A DNA stretch of 64,000 bases from NVTR01 sp965237505 (GCA_965237505.1 CBDEFR010000001.1:310001-374000), one strand, 5' to 3'. Shown: positions 1-8,396, counted from the stretch's first letter. The notes: generated by a model from the sequence alone, not told the origin. Made by a program: numbers and translations.

Positions 1-109
1 AGACGGGCGGCGTGATGTCCAAGGCAAAAGATCGGGGGCTTGCCGCCCCCGCTTGCCCTGGCGGGCAATTCACCCCCGCGGATATTTGCAACATTTGGAA
101 GACTTCTGC

Positions 110-1237
110 GTGACGCCATTGGATGAAACTGAACTGGCCGCGATCGTGGCGGATGCGCAGGGCGCGTTGGCGATCAGGGGTGGCGGGACAAGGGCGTTTG
201 GCGTCGCCAGCGCTGGGCAAGTGTTGTCCACAAACGGCTTGTCGGGGATCGAGCTTCATGAGCCGGGCGCGCTGACGATGGTGGTGCGCGTCGGCACGCC
301 GCTGGCAGAAGTAGAGGCGGTGCTGACGGCTGCGGGGCAGCGGTTGGCGTTTGAGCCGATGGATCACCGGGGATTGCTGGGCACCAGTGGCGAGCCGACC
401 ATTGGCGGCGTGGTGGCGGCAAACGTTTCCGGTCCGCGCCGGGTACAGGTTGGGGCCTGTCGGGATTTCCTGCTTGGGGTTCGGTTTGTCGACGGCCGCG
501 GATGCGTGATCAAAAGCGGTGGCCGGGTGATGAAGAACGTCACCGGCTATGATCTGGTGAAGCTGATGGCGGGCAGTTTTGGCACTTTGGGGGTGCTGAG
601 CGAAGTGGCGCTGAAGGTTTTGCCGAGGCCGGACGTGGTGGGATCGGTGTTGATTGAAGGATTGGCGGATGGTGCGGCGGTGCGTGCGATGTCGGCGGCA
701 CTTGGGTCGCCATTTGAAGTGACTGGTGCTGCGCATGCGCCGGTTGGGCCTGATGGTGCGGCGGTGACCATGCTGCGGGTTGAGGGCAGCGCGGCTTCGG
801 TTGGGTATCGGGCTGGCCAGTTGGTTGATCTGCTGGCCGATTATGGTGCGGTGCGGGTTGAAAGCGAACCAGACAAAGTGGCGGCGCTGTGGACATGGGT
901 GCGCGATGTGGGGGCATTTCAGGGCAAGCGCGGGGACGTCTGGCGGGTATCGGTCAAGCCAACTGAGGGGCCGGAAACGGCGGCGCGGTTGGATGCGGAT
1001 AATCTGTTGTATGATTGGGGCGGTGGGCTGATCTGGGCGCTGTTGCCTGAAGGTGTTGATGCGCGCGCCCGGCTTGGCGCTTTTGCGGGACATGCGACGC
1101 TGGTGCGGGCAAGTGCGGCGACGCGCGCGTGCATTCCCGCCTTTCAACCGGAAGCTGCGCCGCTAGCGGCCATTTCGGCTGGACTGCGCGAGAAATTCGA
1201 TCCGCGTGGCATCCTGAACCCAGGCTTGATGGGGTAG
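110..1237 (+). CDS. glcE: glycolate oxidase FAD-binding subunit GlcE
   Basis: One of the two flavin subunits of the membrane-linked glycolate oxidase (GlcDEF), which turns glycolate into glyoxylate. The FAD-binding type 4 fold is visible: RGGGTR near the N terminus, then GEPTIGGVVAANVSGPRR and SGGRVMKNVTGYDL, which are typical GlcE signatures. The C terminus ends with the family's FDPRGILNPG. The frame is open back to position 53, but the GTG at 110 (VTPLDETELA) matches where the family starts and has a purine-rich stretch just upstream, so I prefer it. Three bases separate it from glcF, so the two are one operon. glcD would be expected upstream, outside the window; positions 1-109 look intergenic and hold a GC-rich hairpin at about 34-50. 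Confidence 0.9.
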   Translation: MTPLDETELAAIVADAQGALAIRGGGTRAFGVASAGQVLSTNGLSGIELHEPGALTMVVRVGTPLAEVEAVLTAAGQRLAFEPMDHRGLLGTSGEPTIGGVVAANVSGPRRVQVGACRDFLLGVRFVDGRGCVIKSGGRVMKNVTGYDLVKLMAGSFGTLGVLSEVALKVLPRPDVVGSVLIEGLADGAAVRAMSAALGSPFEVTGAAHAPVGPDGAAVTMLRVEGSAASVGYRAGQLVDLLADYGAVRVESEPDKVAALWTWVRDVGAFQGKRGDVWRVSVKPTEGPETAARLDADNLLYDWGGGLIWALLPEGVDARARLGAFAGHATLVRASAATRACIPAFQPEAAPLAAISAGLREKFDPRGILNPGLMG

Positions 1238-1240
1238 GTC

Positions 1241-2549
1241 ATGAAGACAGAATTCACCCCCGAGCAACTGGCTGACCCGGACATTGCACGTTCCAACGCG
1301 ATCCTGCGTTCCTGCGTGCATTGCGGCTTTTGCACCGCGACCTGCCCGACCTATCTGGTGCTCGGCGATGAGCTGGACAGCCCGCGCGGGCGGATTTATC
1401 TGATCAAGGACATGCTGGAAAACGATCGCCCGGCGGATGCCAAGACGGTCAAGCACATCGATCGGTGCCTTAGCTGTCTGGGGTGCATGACGACCTGCCC
1501 GTCGGGCGTGCATTACATGCATCTGGTCGATCATGCCCGCGTGCATATCGAAAATACCTATCGTCGGCCGTTGATGGATCGCGCTTTGCGCTGGACGCTG
1601 GCGCGCATTCTGCCGTATCCGGGGCGTTTTCGGATCGCACTGTTGGCGGCCAGGATTGGCCGGCCGTTGCGCGCCCTGATACCTGATGCGCGCCTGCGCG
1701 CGATGTTGGATATGGCGCCCAGACAGGTGCCGCCGGTGAGCCCGAATGACAAACCACAGGTATTTCCGGCCCAGGGCGAGCGCAAGATGCGGGTGGCGCT
1801 GATGACCGGGTGCGCGCAGCAAGCCCTGAATACCGATATCAACGATGCCACGATCCGAATTTTGCGCCGGTTAGGCTGCGAGGTGGTGATCGCGCGCGGC
1901 ATGGGCTGTTGCGGGGCGCTGGTGCATCACATGGGTAAAAAGCGCGAAAGCCACGCGGCTGCGGCGTGTAATATCATGGCCTGGATGGCCGAATTAGGCG
2001 GCGAGGGTCTGGACGCAATTGTGATCAACACCAGTGGCTGCGGCACCACAGTCAAGGATTATCGCCATATGTTTCGCAACGAGCCGCTGGCGGCGGATGC
2101 GGCGCGGGTGTCTGAACTGGCGGTGGATGTCAGCGAATTGCTGATCAACCTTGATCTGCCGGGCGCCGACGGCGCCGGGCGCCGACATGGGGCTGCGCAT
2201 CGCCTATCACGCCGCCTGTTCGCTGCAACACGGGCAGCAGATCAAGACCTATTCCCAGGCCCTGTTAAAACGGGCCGGATTTGAAGTTGTGGAACCGGCG
2301 GATGCGCATGTGTGCTGCGGCTCGGCCGGAACTTACAGCATCATGCAACCGGAGATTTCCGGGCAGCTGAAAGAGCGCAAGATCAATGCGTTAGAGGCCA
2401 AGAAGCCGCAGGTTATCGCCGCTGGAAACATCGGCTGCATGATCCAGATCGGCAGCGGCACCAGCGTGCCGGCGGTGCATACGGTCGAGCTGCTGGACTG
2501 GGCCACGGGCGGGCCGAGACCGCGCGCGATATCCACAATCGGGCCATAA
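1241..2549 (+). pseudogene. glcF: glycolate oxidase iron-sulfur subunit GlcF, frameshifted
   Basis: Iron-sulfur subunit of glycolate oxidase. Two 4Fe-4S ferredoxin motifs (CVHCGFCTATCP and CLSCLGCMTTCP) are followed by two CCG-type cysteine-rich domains (GMGCCGAL and CCGSAGTYS). The first frame runs from 1241 to about 2170. The rest of the protein, from MGLRIAYHAACSLQHG onward, is in another frame. The cause is visible: 16 bases are duplicated at 2161-2186. Removing 2171-2186 joins ...LDLPGAD to MGLRIAYH... in one frame and gives a normal-length GlcF. As written, the product would lose its second CCG domain and probably be inactive. A sequencing or assembly error is the alternative. Confidence 0.9.
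2161..2186. repeat. 16-bp tandem duplication inside glcF
   Basis: The ten bases at 2161-2170 recur exactly at 2177-2186, separated by GGCGCC, so a 16-bp unit has been copied. Sixteen is not a multiple of three, so the copy moves the downstream part of glcF out of frame. This looks like replication slippage in a GC-rich palindromic stretch. Confidence 0.9.
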
Positions 2550-2598
2550 TTCCGCCCGAAGCCGCATTTAGCTCTTTTGCACCACCTGAGAGGGCAGA

Positions 2599-3414
2599 AT
2601 GCGGATACTTTGGATCATTGTGGCGATTTGGGCGTTGCTGGGCCATGCGGCAGGCGCGGGTGAAGCGTCGGCGATTAGAACCCTGATGACCGGAAATGAC
2701 AGTAAAGGCTGGGAGGCCGTGGGGCGGCTGAACTTTGCCGGACGGAATTTCTGCACCGGTGCCCTGATTGCGCCTGATCTGGTTCTGACGGCTGCGCATT
2801 GCCTGTATGACAAGCAAAACGGCCGCCAGTTTGCGGCGCGCGAAATTGAATTTTTAGTTGGATTGCGCAGCGGGCGTGCCAGTGCCCATCGCGGTGTGCA
2901 ACGGGCGATCGCGCATCCGGAGTTTGAGTTTTCCGGCGGCGACCGGGGGGTTCGCGTCGCCTATGATGTGGCGTTGCTGCAGCTGGACCGGCCGGTGCGC
3001 AACGCCTCGATAACACCGTTTGAAATACAGGCCCGCCCGCGCAAGGGCGCGCAGGTGGGAGTGGTGTCTTACGGTCATAACCGAGCCGAGAGTGCTGCAT
3101 TGCAAGAGGTATGCCATGTTTTGGCGCGCCGCTCTGGCACGCTGGTTTTGTCGTGTGAGGTGGATTTCGGATCGTCCGGCGCGCCGATATTCAGCATCGA
3201 TGAGGCCGACGTCGCGCGGATCGTTTCGGTGATTTCCGCCAAAGCCGAGGTCAGCGGGCGCAACGTGGCGCTTGGCACCAATCTGGAGAAACCGCTCGCT
3301 GATCTGATGGCGCTGCTGGCGAACACTCAGATCGGTGTGTCTGAGCCCGGGCTGCGTGTTTTATCCCTTAGCGGGCCAGGTGCCGGGTCCGGTGCCAAGT
3401 TTGTGCGGCCATGA
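2599..3414 (+). CDS. secreted trypsin-like serine protease (S1 family), first of three
   Basis: Predicted exported chymotrypsin-fold protease. It has an N-terminal signal peptide (MRILWIIVAIWALLGHAAGAG), then the full triad: His in LTAAHCLYD, Asp in YDVALLQLDRP, and Ser in FGSSGAPIF. The length of about 271 residues is that of a single S1 domain without extra modules. The RBS is GAGAGGGCAGA just before the ATG. The next protease gene starts 13 bases after this stop and shares the layout (CTGxLIxPDLVLTAAHC, a Cys pair, a C-terminal tail ending FV/IxP), so the pair arose by duplication. The substrate is unknown. An LPxTG or transmembrane anchor is not visible, so the protein is probably periplasmic or released. 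Confidence 0.85.
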   Translation: MRILWIIVAIWALLGHAAGAGEASAIRTLMTGNDSKGWEAVGRLNFAGRNFCTGALIAPDLVLTAAHCLYDKQNGRQFAAREIEFLVGLRSGRASAHRGVQRAIAHPEFEFSGGDRGVRVAYDVALLQLDRPVRNASITPFEIQARPRKGAQVGVVSYGHNRAESAALQEVCHVLARRSGTLVLSCEVDFGSSGAPIFSIDEADVARIVSVISAKAEVSGRNVALGTNLEKPLADLMALLANTQIGVSEPGLRVLSLSGPGAGSGAKFVRP

Positions 3415-3427
3415 ACGAGGTGAATTG

Positions 3428-4252
3428 ATGGCTCTGAAGTTTTGTGCCGGTGTTCTGCCGGCATTGGTATTGTTGCTGGGGCTGTCGGCGATGGCGCAGG
3501 ACTCAACCCTGGAGCGCCTGGATACCTGGGGCCGCAACCGCGGCTGGGAAGGTGTCGGGCTATTGAATATTGCCGGTCAGACCAGTTGCACCGGCGTGAT
3601 GATCCAGCCCGATATGATCCTGACCGCGGCGCATTGCCTGTATGACAGCGAGACCGGCGAACGGGTGGACCCGCGCCAGGTTGAATTTCGCGCCGGATGG
3701 CGCGGTGGCAAGTCGATTGCCCTGCGCATGGGCAAAGCGGCGGTAATCCACGCGCGATACGCCGACGGCGACCGGTTGTCGGGCGAGCAGATCCGATACG
3801 ATGTGGCGCTGCTGCAACTGGTTGATCCGATCCTGTCCACCCATGCTGAACCGTTTCGCGCTGATGGAGGCGTGCGCACGGGCAGCGAGGTGAGTGTGGT
3901 GTCTTATGGTGCAGGGCGCAACGACGCGCCGTCGCGCCAACGCGCCTGCGAGGTTCTGGAAGCCGACCGGGGCCTGGTCGTGATGTCATGCGATGTGGTG
4001 CCGGGATCATCCGGGTCGCCGGTGTTCGCGATCCGCCTGGGGCGGCCCAGGATCGTCTCGCTGGTGTCGGCGATGGGCACGGTGAACGGACGACAGGTTT
4101 CCTTTGGTATGGATATCGAAGAACCGTTGGCCGACGTGCTGGCGGATTTTCGCGCCGGGCGCGGGGTTTTTCCGGCGGTATTACCGAGTGCGAGGCGATT
4201 GGTGGTTGGCGAAGATCGGAACACTGGCGGGGCTAGATTCATCAAACCCTGA
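3428..4252 (+). CDS. secreted trypsin-like serine protease (S1 family), second of three
   Basis: Paralogue of the preceding gene. The frame is open from 3335, but the ATG at 3428 follows a GAGGTGAATTG ribosome-binding region and opens a clean signal peptide (hydrophobic VLPALVLLLGLSAMAQ), so it is the start. The catalytic triad is intact: His in LTAAHCLYD, Asp in YDVALLQLVDP, Ser in PGSSGSPVF. The C terminus ends ARFIKP, parallel to KFVRP in the upstream copy. The 13-base gap upstream and 5-base gap downstream point to one transcript for all three proteases. Confidence 0.85.
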   Translation: MALKFCAGVLPALVLLLGLSAMAQDSTLERLDTWGRNRGWEGVGLLNIAGQTSCTGVMIQPDMILTAAHCLYDSETGERVDPRQVEFRAGWRGGKSIALRMGKAAVIHARYADGDRLSGEQIRYDVALLQLVDPILSTHAEPFRADGGVRTGSEVSVVSYGAGRNDAPSRQRACEVLEADRGLVVMSCDVVPGSSGSPVFAIRLGRPRIVSLVSAMGTVNGRQVSFGMDIEEPLADVLADFRAGRGVFPAVLPSARRLVVGEDRNTGGARFIKP

Positions 4253-4257
4253 GCGTC

Positions 4258-4968
4258 ATGATCGCTCGCATGGCGCGTCTTGTTTTCGCACTCCTGTTTG
4301 CATTGATAACCGGCACGCTGTCTGGCTTGGCCCAGTCTGGCGAACTCGATCTGCGTGGTGTGGGGCTGATTGATCTTGGGCTGGCAGGGGGTTGCACCGG
4401 AACTTTGATTCAGGCCGATCTTGTGCTTACCGCAGGCCACTGTCGGTTGCCACACATCGGCGGGCCAGAGGCGGCTGCGAAGCTCACATTTCACCCGACG
4501 ACATCAAATGGAGCGCCGGGGCAGGAGTTTCGCGCCAGACTTTTGCTCGTGCACCCGGTCTTTGAGTTGCCGGGCCTGCCGACGAGCAGCAAATTATCAC
4601 GCGATATCGGTCTGATGCAGTTGGAACGCCCGGTTCCCGAAAGTATTGCCTCACCAATTCCCACGGGCCGGCTGCATGATGCGCACCAGAAGGGGTTTGT
4701 CGTGTCTTTTCGCGGTCGTGGTGGTGGCCCCGCCCGGCAGCGCGCGTGTTTGAAAATAGCGGCCAGCAGCGGCGTGGTGGAACTGGGCTGCGAAGTCAAA
4801 AGCGGCGAGTCCGGCGCGCCCTATCTGGTATTTTCCGACGGTCAGCTGCAGGTTATGGCGGTGATTACCAGTCGCTGGCAAAACAAGGCGCAGCCGACCG
4901 CGCTGGCGGTGGAGTTGTCCGCAAGTTTGGCCGGGCTGTTGGAGGCCTATTATTCCGCCCAAAACTAG
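4258..4968 (+). CDS. secreted trypsin-like serine protease, third and most divergent
   Basis: Third S1-type protease of the cluster, shorter (236 residues) and diverged. The signal peptide is MIARMARLVFALLFALITG followed by a small-residue cleavage region. Triad candidates are His in LTAGHCRLP, Asp in SRDIGLMQLERP and Ser in SGESGAPYL. It lacks the GWEGVGLLN-type N-terminal stretch of its two neighbours but keeps the GGCTGTLIQADLVLT core. It starts 5 bases after the second protease, hence is in the same operon. An ATG four codons downstream is an equally possible start. Confidence 0.8.
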   Translation: MIARMARLVFALLFALITGTLSGLAQSGELDLRGVGLIDLGLAGGCTGTLIQADLVLTAGHCRLPHIGGPEAAAKLTFHPTTSNGAPGQEFRARLLLVHPVFELPGLPTSSKLSRDIGLMQLERPVPESIASPIPTGRLHDAHQKGFVVSFRGRGGGPARQRACLKIAASSGVVELGCEVKSGESGAPYLVFSDGQLQVMAVITSRWQNKAQPTALAVELSASLAGLLEAYYSAQN

Positions 4969-5049
4969 GGTCTTGAAAGCCCGAAACCGGGAACTTATCT
5001 GAGCAATGCGGGTGCCGGTAACCGGGCCCGTATCACCGCCTGTCCAGTT

Positions 5050-5090
5050 GGAAGGCATTCATATCGTTATCGCTTCTTGGAGGATGACCC
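5050..5090 (+). promoter_or_regulatory. ROSE-like RNA thermometer in the hsp20 leader
   Basis: At 5070-5085 the leader reads UCGCUUCUUGGAGGAU, ending five bases before the hsp20 ATG. This matches the diagnostic 3' hairpin of ROSE elements: UYGCU pairs with the Shine-Dalgarno AGGA, with the G bulged and a short loop, so the ribosome site is masked when cold and melts with heat. Small heat-shock genes of alphaproteobacteria are the classic ROSE targets, and the 122-base gap upstream leaves room for the usual leader. The upstream hairpins were not folded, so only the terminal stem is supported here. Confidence 0.6.
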
Positions 5091-5561
5091 ATGCGAGGAT
5101 TTGATTTTGCACCGCTTTACCGTGCGTCCGTCGGTTTTGACCAAATTGCCGACCTAATGGACCGGGTTTTGACAAATGATGTCGCCCAGCCCAGCTATCC
5201 ACCCTACAATATCGAGAAAACCGACGAAGATGCCTGGCGTATTTCGATCGCCGTGGCTGGTTTTGGTGAGGATGAACTGAACGTCGAAGTTCGGGAAAAC
5301 TCGCTGATTATCTCGGCCAGGAAAGCCAAGGAAGATAGCGCGCACAGCTATTTGCACCGCGGCATTGCAACGCGCGCCTTTGAACGCCGGTTTCATCTGG
5401 CCGACCATGTGCGGGTGACCGGTGCCAGCCATGTGAACGGCATGCTGAACATCGAGTTGCAGCGCGAAGTGCCCGATGCGCTGAAACCGCGCAGGATCGA
5501 GATTGCATCGGCCAATATGGTTGAAGGCAAGGTTGTCGAGAACAAAAAGAAAGCTGCCTGA
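5091..5561 (+). CDS. small heat-shock protein, Hsp20/IbpA family
   Basis: ATP-independent holdase chaperone that binds unfolding proteins. The first 45 residues form the variable N-terminal arm (MRGFDFAPLYRASVGFDQI, with the family's YPPYNIE lead-in). The alpha-crystallin domain follows, with WRISIAVAGFGEDELNVEV and the GIATRAFERRFHLADHV motif of the IbpA subgroup, then HVNGMLNIEL, and the tail has EVPDALKPRRIEI. The length of 156 residues is normal. It is a single gene with its own leader and a strong terminator right after it. Regulation by a ROSE-type thermometer is likely from the leader sequence. Confidence 0.93.
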   Translation: MRGFDFAPLYRASVGFDQIADLMDRVLTNDVAQPSYPPYNIEKTDEDAWRISIAVAGFGEDELNVEVRENSLIISARKAKEDSAHSYLHRGIATRAFERRFHLADHVRVTGASHVNGMLNIELQREVPDALKPRRIEIASANMVEGKVVENKKKAA

Positions 5562-5586
5562 GCATTCAGGTTAGCGAAAATGCCCA

Positions 5587-5613
5587 GGGCGCGTGTTACC
5601 ACGCGCCCTTTTT
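5587..5613 (+). terminator. intrinsic terminator after hsp20
   Basis: A perfect nine-base-pair GC-rich stem (GGGCGCGTG / CACGCGCCC) with a TTAC loop is followed by five T's, 25 bases after the hsp20 stop. In the other direction it would lie downstream of the convergent VWA gene, but the T-run favours the + strand. Confidence 0.85.
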
Positions 5614-5629
5614 CTTGCTCGGGGGTTAG

Positions 5630-7696
5630 TTACTGCGACAGGCTTTGCGCCAGCCGCATCGGGCCAACGGCTTCGCGCCGGTAGCCGAATTCGTCCTCGC
5701 CCAGGTTACTGCGTGCCAGGCCAACGGCTTCGCGCCGGTAGCCGAATTCGTCCTCGCCCAGGTTACTGCGTGCCAGGGCGATGGCGTCGCCCCAGGACCA
5801 GTTGCCAAGATAGTTCGAGCCGCGCAGAAGCTGGCCGAAACCGGCGATGGCGGCGGCGAACAGTGCGTCACTGCTGGCAGGGCCGGTATCGACCGGGATC
5901 GGGGTTTCGATCAGTTTGCTGACGCTTTCGCCGGGTTCCTTGTAGCGCAGGCGCAAAAAGCCCAGCTCTTCAGCGGCATTGAGCGCGGCAGTTTCCGGTG
6001 TGTAGCGCAGCGGGCCGTTCAGGACGGCGGGCGAGCCGACCGGCGTTATCTCGTAAATCGCGGTGACCGAATGGTCGGCACCGATTTCGCCTGCATCGAC
6101 CTTGTCGTTGTTGAAATCTTCGCGTGCGAGCGCGCGGGTTTCATAGCCGATCAGGCGGTATTCGGCGACCGTGGCCGGGTTGAATTCGACCTGCACCTTT
6201 ACGTCACCGGCAATCGGGAACAATGCCCCGGTCAACTGATCAACCAGCACTTTCTGCGCCTCTTGCAGCGTGTCGATGTAAGCGGCCTGACCGTTGCCGT
6301 TCTGGGCCAGCGCCTGCATCGTGGCATCATCCAGATTTCCACGGCCAAAGCCAAGCACAGACAGATAGGTGCCGCTATCGCGCTTGGCGGCGATGTAGTC
6401 TTTGAGCGCTGCCGGGTCGGACAGCCGGACATTGAAATCGCCATCAGTCGCCAGAATCACACGGGTGACTTCACCGTTTTGGGACATGCTCTCGGCCACC
6501 GAGTAGGCTTGTTGCAACCCTGCCTGTCCAGCGGTGGAACCACCGGCCTGAAGCTGATCAAGCGCGCGCAATATTGTCGAGCGCTCGGCCGCATCGGTCG
6601 GTTCCAGCACCTGACCGGCGCTGCCGGAATAGGTGACGATGGCCACCTGATCGGCGGGGCGCAACTGGCCCAGCATCAGGCGGAAACTTTGTTTCAGCAG
6701 CGGCAGTTTATCGGGGCTGTGCATCGAGCCGGAGGTGTCGATCAGAAACACCAGATTGAGCGGCGGGCGGTCGTCAACGTCGGGCATCCGGCCATGCAGC
6801 GCGATATGAATCAGGCGCGTGTCCTGGTTCCAGGGGGTTTGCATGGCCGAAACGGTCGGGCGGAACGGCGCCTCGCCCAGGGACGGGCCGGGGTAGTCAT
6901 ATGGACAATAGTTGATCATTTCCTCGACCCGGACGGCGGTTTGCGGTGGCAGCATTCCCGCCGTGAGCGACGAGCGGATTACTGCGTACGATGCGGTATC
7001 GACATCGATGGAGAAGGTTGACACCGGCTCTTCGATAGTGACCTTGAGCGGGTTCGGGTCCGCATTGGCGAAGGCTTCGGTGTTTTCTTCTGGCACGCTG
7101 TAGGCGTCGGTTTCTGCCACGTAGCCGTGGCCAACGGTTGGCATGCTTGCGATCGCTCCCGCAACAGATGGCTCAGATTTCGAAATCGCGTCCTGCGCAA
7201 CGGCGCGCTGCAAATCCGGTGCGTCCGCAGCGGTTAATTCTTCCTGATCGCGAACCGCTTTGAGGGCTGGCGCCGCGGATGCGTCACCGTCATCGGAGCG
7301 GCGGCGATCGGCCAGTTCGTTCAGCGCGGCAACTTTGCCATTCACAATTTCCGCGCCGCCGGTGACAGAAATCTCGTCGCCTGCCGGAATGACCGGTGGC
7401 GGGGTCAGCAGACTGCGGCCCTGCGGGGTTATGACGAACAGGCCAACGGCCACAAGTGCGGTGGTTGCGGCGAGCCCGCCGCGGCTGGTCATTGTTTGAA
7501 ACATTTTTGCTACTCCTGAAATGAGCCGCGCCAGAATTGGGCGGCGATCAGAGGTAGGACGGTGCTGGATCAGCGATCCTTGGAGGCGGTCGAAATTTTC
7601 CTGCGCCAGGCGCAGGTTTTTCGCCTTGGCACCGGCATTTGGTGCCGGTGTGGATACATCCAGCGCGCGGCGCAGATTATCAAAGTCATCGGTCAT
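5630..7696 (-). CDS. membrane-anchored von Willebrand factor type A (YfbK-like) protein
   Basis: Predicted inner-membrane protein with a large periplasmic part. There is a cytoplasmic N terminus of about 75 residues, one transmembrane segment (GGLAATTALVAVGLFVI), and an N-terminal VWA-associated domain (PVSTFSIDVDTASYAVIRSSL, VRVEEMINYCPYDYP). The VWA domain has the metal-ion site DTSGSM, and the C-terminal domain is of the DUF3520 type. The N-terminal cytoplasmic part and its position directly behind an ECF sigma gene make an anti-sigma-like sensing role possible (inference). Its ATG overlaps the sigma stop (ATGA), so the two are translationally coupled. The C-terminal 19 residues LARSNLGEDEFGYRREAVG occur twice in tandem, encoded by a 57-bp duplication that keeps the frame. 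Confidence 0.85.
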   Translation of the reverse strand: MTDDFDNLRRALDVSTPAPNAGAKAKNLRLAQENFDRLQGSLIQHRPTSDRRPILARLISGVAKMFQTMTSRGGLAATTALVAVGLFVITPQGRSLLTPPPVIPAGDEISVTGGAEIVNGKVAALNELADRRRSDDGDASAAPALKAVRDQEELTAADAPDLQRAVAQDAISKSEPSVAGAIASMPTVGHGYVAETDAYSVPEENTEAFANADPNPLKVTIEEPVSTFSIDVDTASYAVIRSSLTAGMLPPQTAVRVEEMINYCPYDYPGPSLGEAPFRPTVSAMQTPWNQDTRLIHIALHGRMPDVDDRPPLNLVFLIDTSGSMHSPDKLPLLKQSFRLMLGQLRPADQVAIVTYSGSAGQVLEPTDAAERSTILRALDQLQAGGSTAGQAGLQQAYSVAESMSQNGEVTRVILATDGDFNVRLSDPAALKDYIAAKRDSGTYLSVLGFGRGNLDDATMQALAQNGNGQAAYIDTLQEAQKVLVDQLTGALFPIAGDVKVQVEFNPATVAEYRLIGYETRALAREDFNNDKVDAGEIGADHSVTAIYEITPVGSPAVLNGPLRYTPETAALNAAEELGFLRLRYKEPGESVSKLIETPIPVDTGPASSDALFAAAIAGFGQLLRGSNYLGNWSWGDAIALARSNLGEDEFGYRREAVGLARSNLGEDEFGYRREAVGPMRLAQSLSQ
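5664..5777. repeat. 57-bp perfect tandem duplication in the VWA gene
   Basis: Positions 5664-5720 and 5721-5777 are identical. The unit is 57 bp (19 codons), so the reading frame is kept and the protein gains a second copy of LARSNLGEDEFGYRREAVG near its C terminus. This is a recent slippage event or an assembly artefact. Confidence 0.9.
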
Positions 7697-8238
7697 AATC
7701 TCTGCTCCTCTTGGGCCAGCGCACGAAGGCGTTTTTTCGCCTCGGACATGCGCCAGCTAATGGTTCCTTCGCTGACCTGCAAAACCTCGCCGGCCTGCGC
7801 GTGGGTCATTTCACCGTCAATCAAAAGCGCCAGCGTGTCGCGAATATCGGCGGGCAGCGCCGCCATTGTTCTGGTTAACCACCTGATTTTTCCGGCATAT
7901 TCTGTGTTGTCGGCGCGGCGGCCCAGTTCCCAGTCGCCCCAGCCATCGGCGGCTTTGGCGCGCGCGGCGGCGCGGCGGCGGCGGTCGTGGGCGGCGTTGA
8001 CGGCAACCCGGTACAGCTAGGTGGAAAACCGCGACTGGCCGCGATATCCGGCCAGTTTTGCAGGCAGGGCGGCGCAGATGTCCTGGGTCAGATCCTCGGC
8101 TTTGGCGCGCCGCCCGGTGAGGCGGAATGTGAGGCGAAACAGGTCGTCGTAGCAGCGTTCCAGCAAGGTCGCGAATGGGTCGCGGTCGTCGCTTGCGGCG
8201 GCGCTTGCCAGGGCTTCGTCGGTTGTCGTCATGCGCAT
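7693..8238 (-). pseudogene. ECF-type RNA polymerase sigma factor with in-frame amber codon
   Basis: Extracytoplasmic-function sigma factor of about 180 residues. Region 2 is clear (DPFATLLERCYDDLFRLTFRLTGRRAKAEDLTQDICAALPAK) and region 4 is complete (MAALPADIRDTLALLIDGEMTHAQAGEVLQVSEGTISWRMSEAKKRLRAL). At 8017-8019 the codon after SRFST is TAG. The family has Trp there (SWLYRxA), so this is a TGG to TAG change. Everything after it stays open in the same frame for 107 codons to a stop that overlaps the VWA start. The gene is either freshly inactivated or read through. With region 2 cut off from region 4, the truncated form cannot act as a sigma factor. Confidence 0.88.
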
Positions 8239-8343
8239 TACAATGGGTATGACGCGCGCGCCAGGTCAATCCTTGGAAAATATTCTGAAATTTGTTTTGG
8301 GCCGGAAACGGGCCGGGCGGGCGCTGATATGACGATTTCTTTA

Positions 8344-8387
8344 AACTTTGTACAGAAATTAGCCACCCATGTTTGAACTTTGTACAG
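8344..8387 (+). promoter_or_regulatory. paired TGTACA operators upstream of the antitoxin-like gene
   Basis: The 12-mer AACTTTGTACAG occurs at 8344-8355 and again at 8376-8387, exactly 32 bases (about three helical turns) apart. Each copy contains the palindrome TGTACA. Phd/YefM antitoxins are known to repress their own promoters by binding palindromes with a TGTACA core, and the next gene encodes such a protein, so this is probably its autoregulatory site. The second copy is only nine bases from the start codon. Confidence 0.6.
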
Positions 8388-8396
8388 GGGAATTTG

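Noticed and set aside
1241..2549. Programmed frameshift in glcF
   Set aside because: No slippery sequence; the shift coincides exactly with a 16-bp duplication, so mutation or error is the better explanation.
5664..5777. Two-copy repeat as a CRISPR or regulatory array
   Set aside because: The copies are directly adjacent, without spacers, and in frame within a coding region. No CRISPR array or cas gene was seen anywhere in the window.
5645..7021. 458-codon open frame on the + strand
   Set aside because: It is antisense to the VWA gene, whose domains and codon pattern are clear; the + frame shows no family features.
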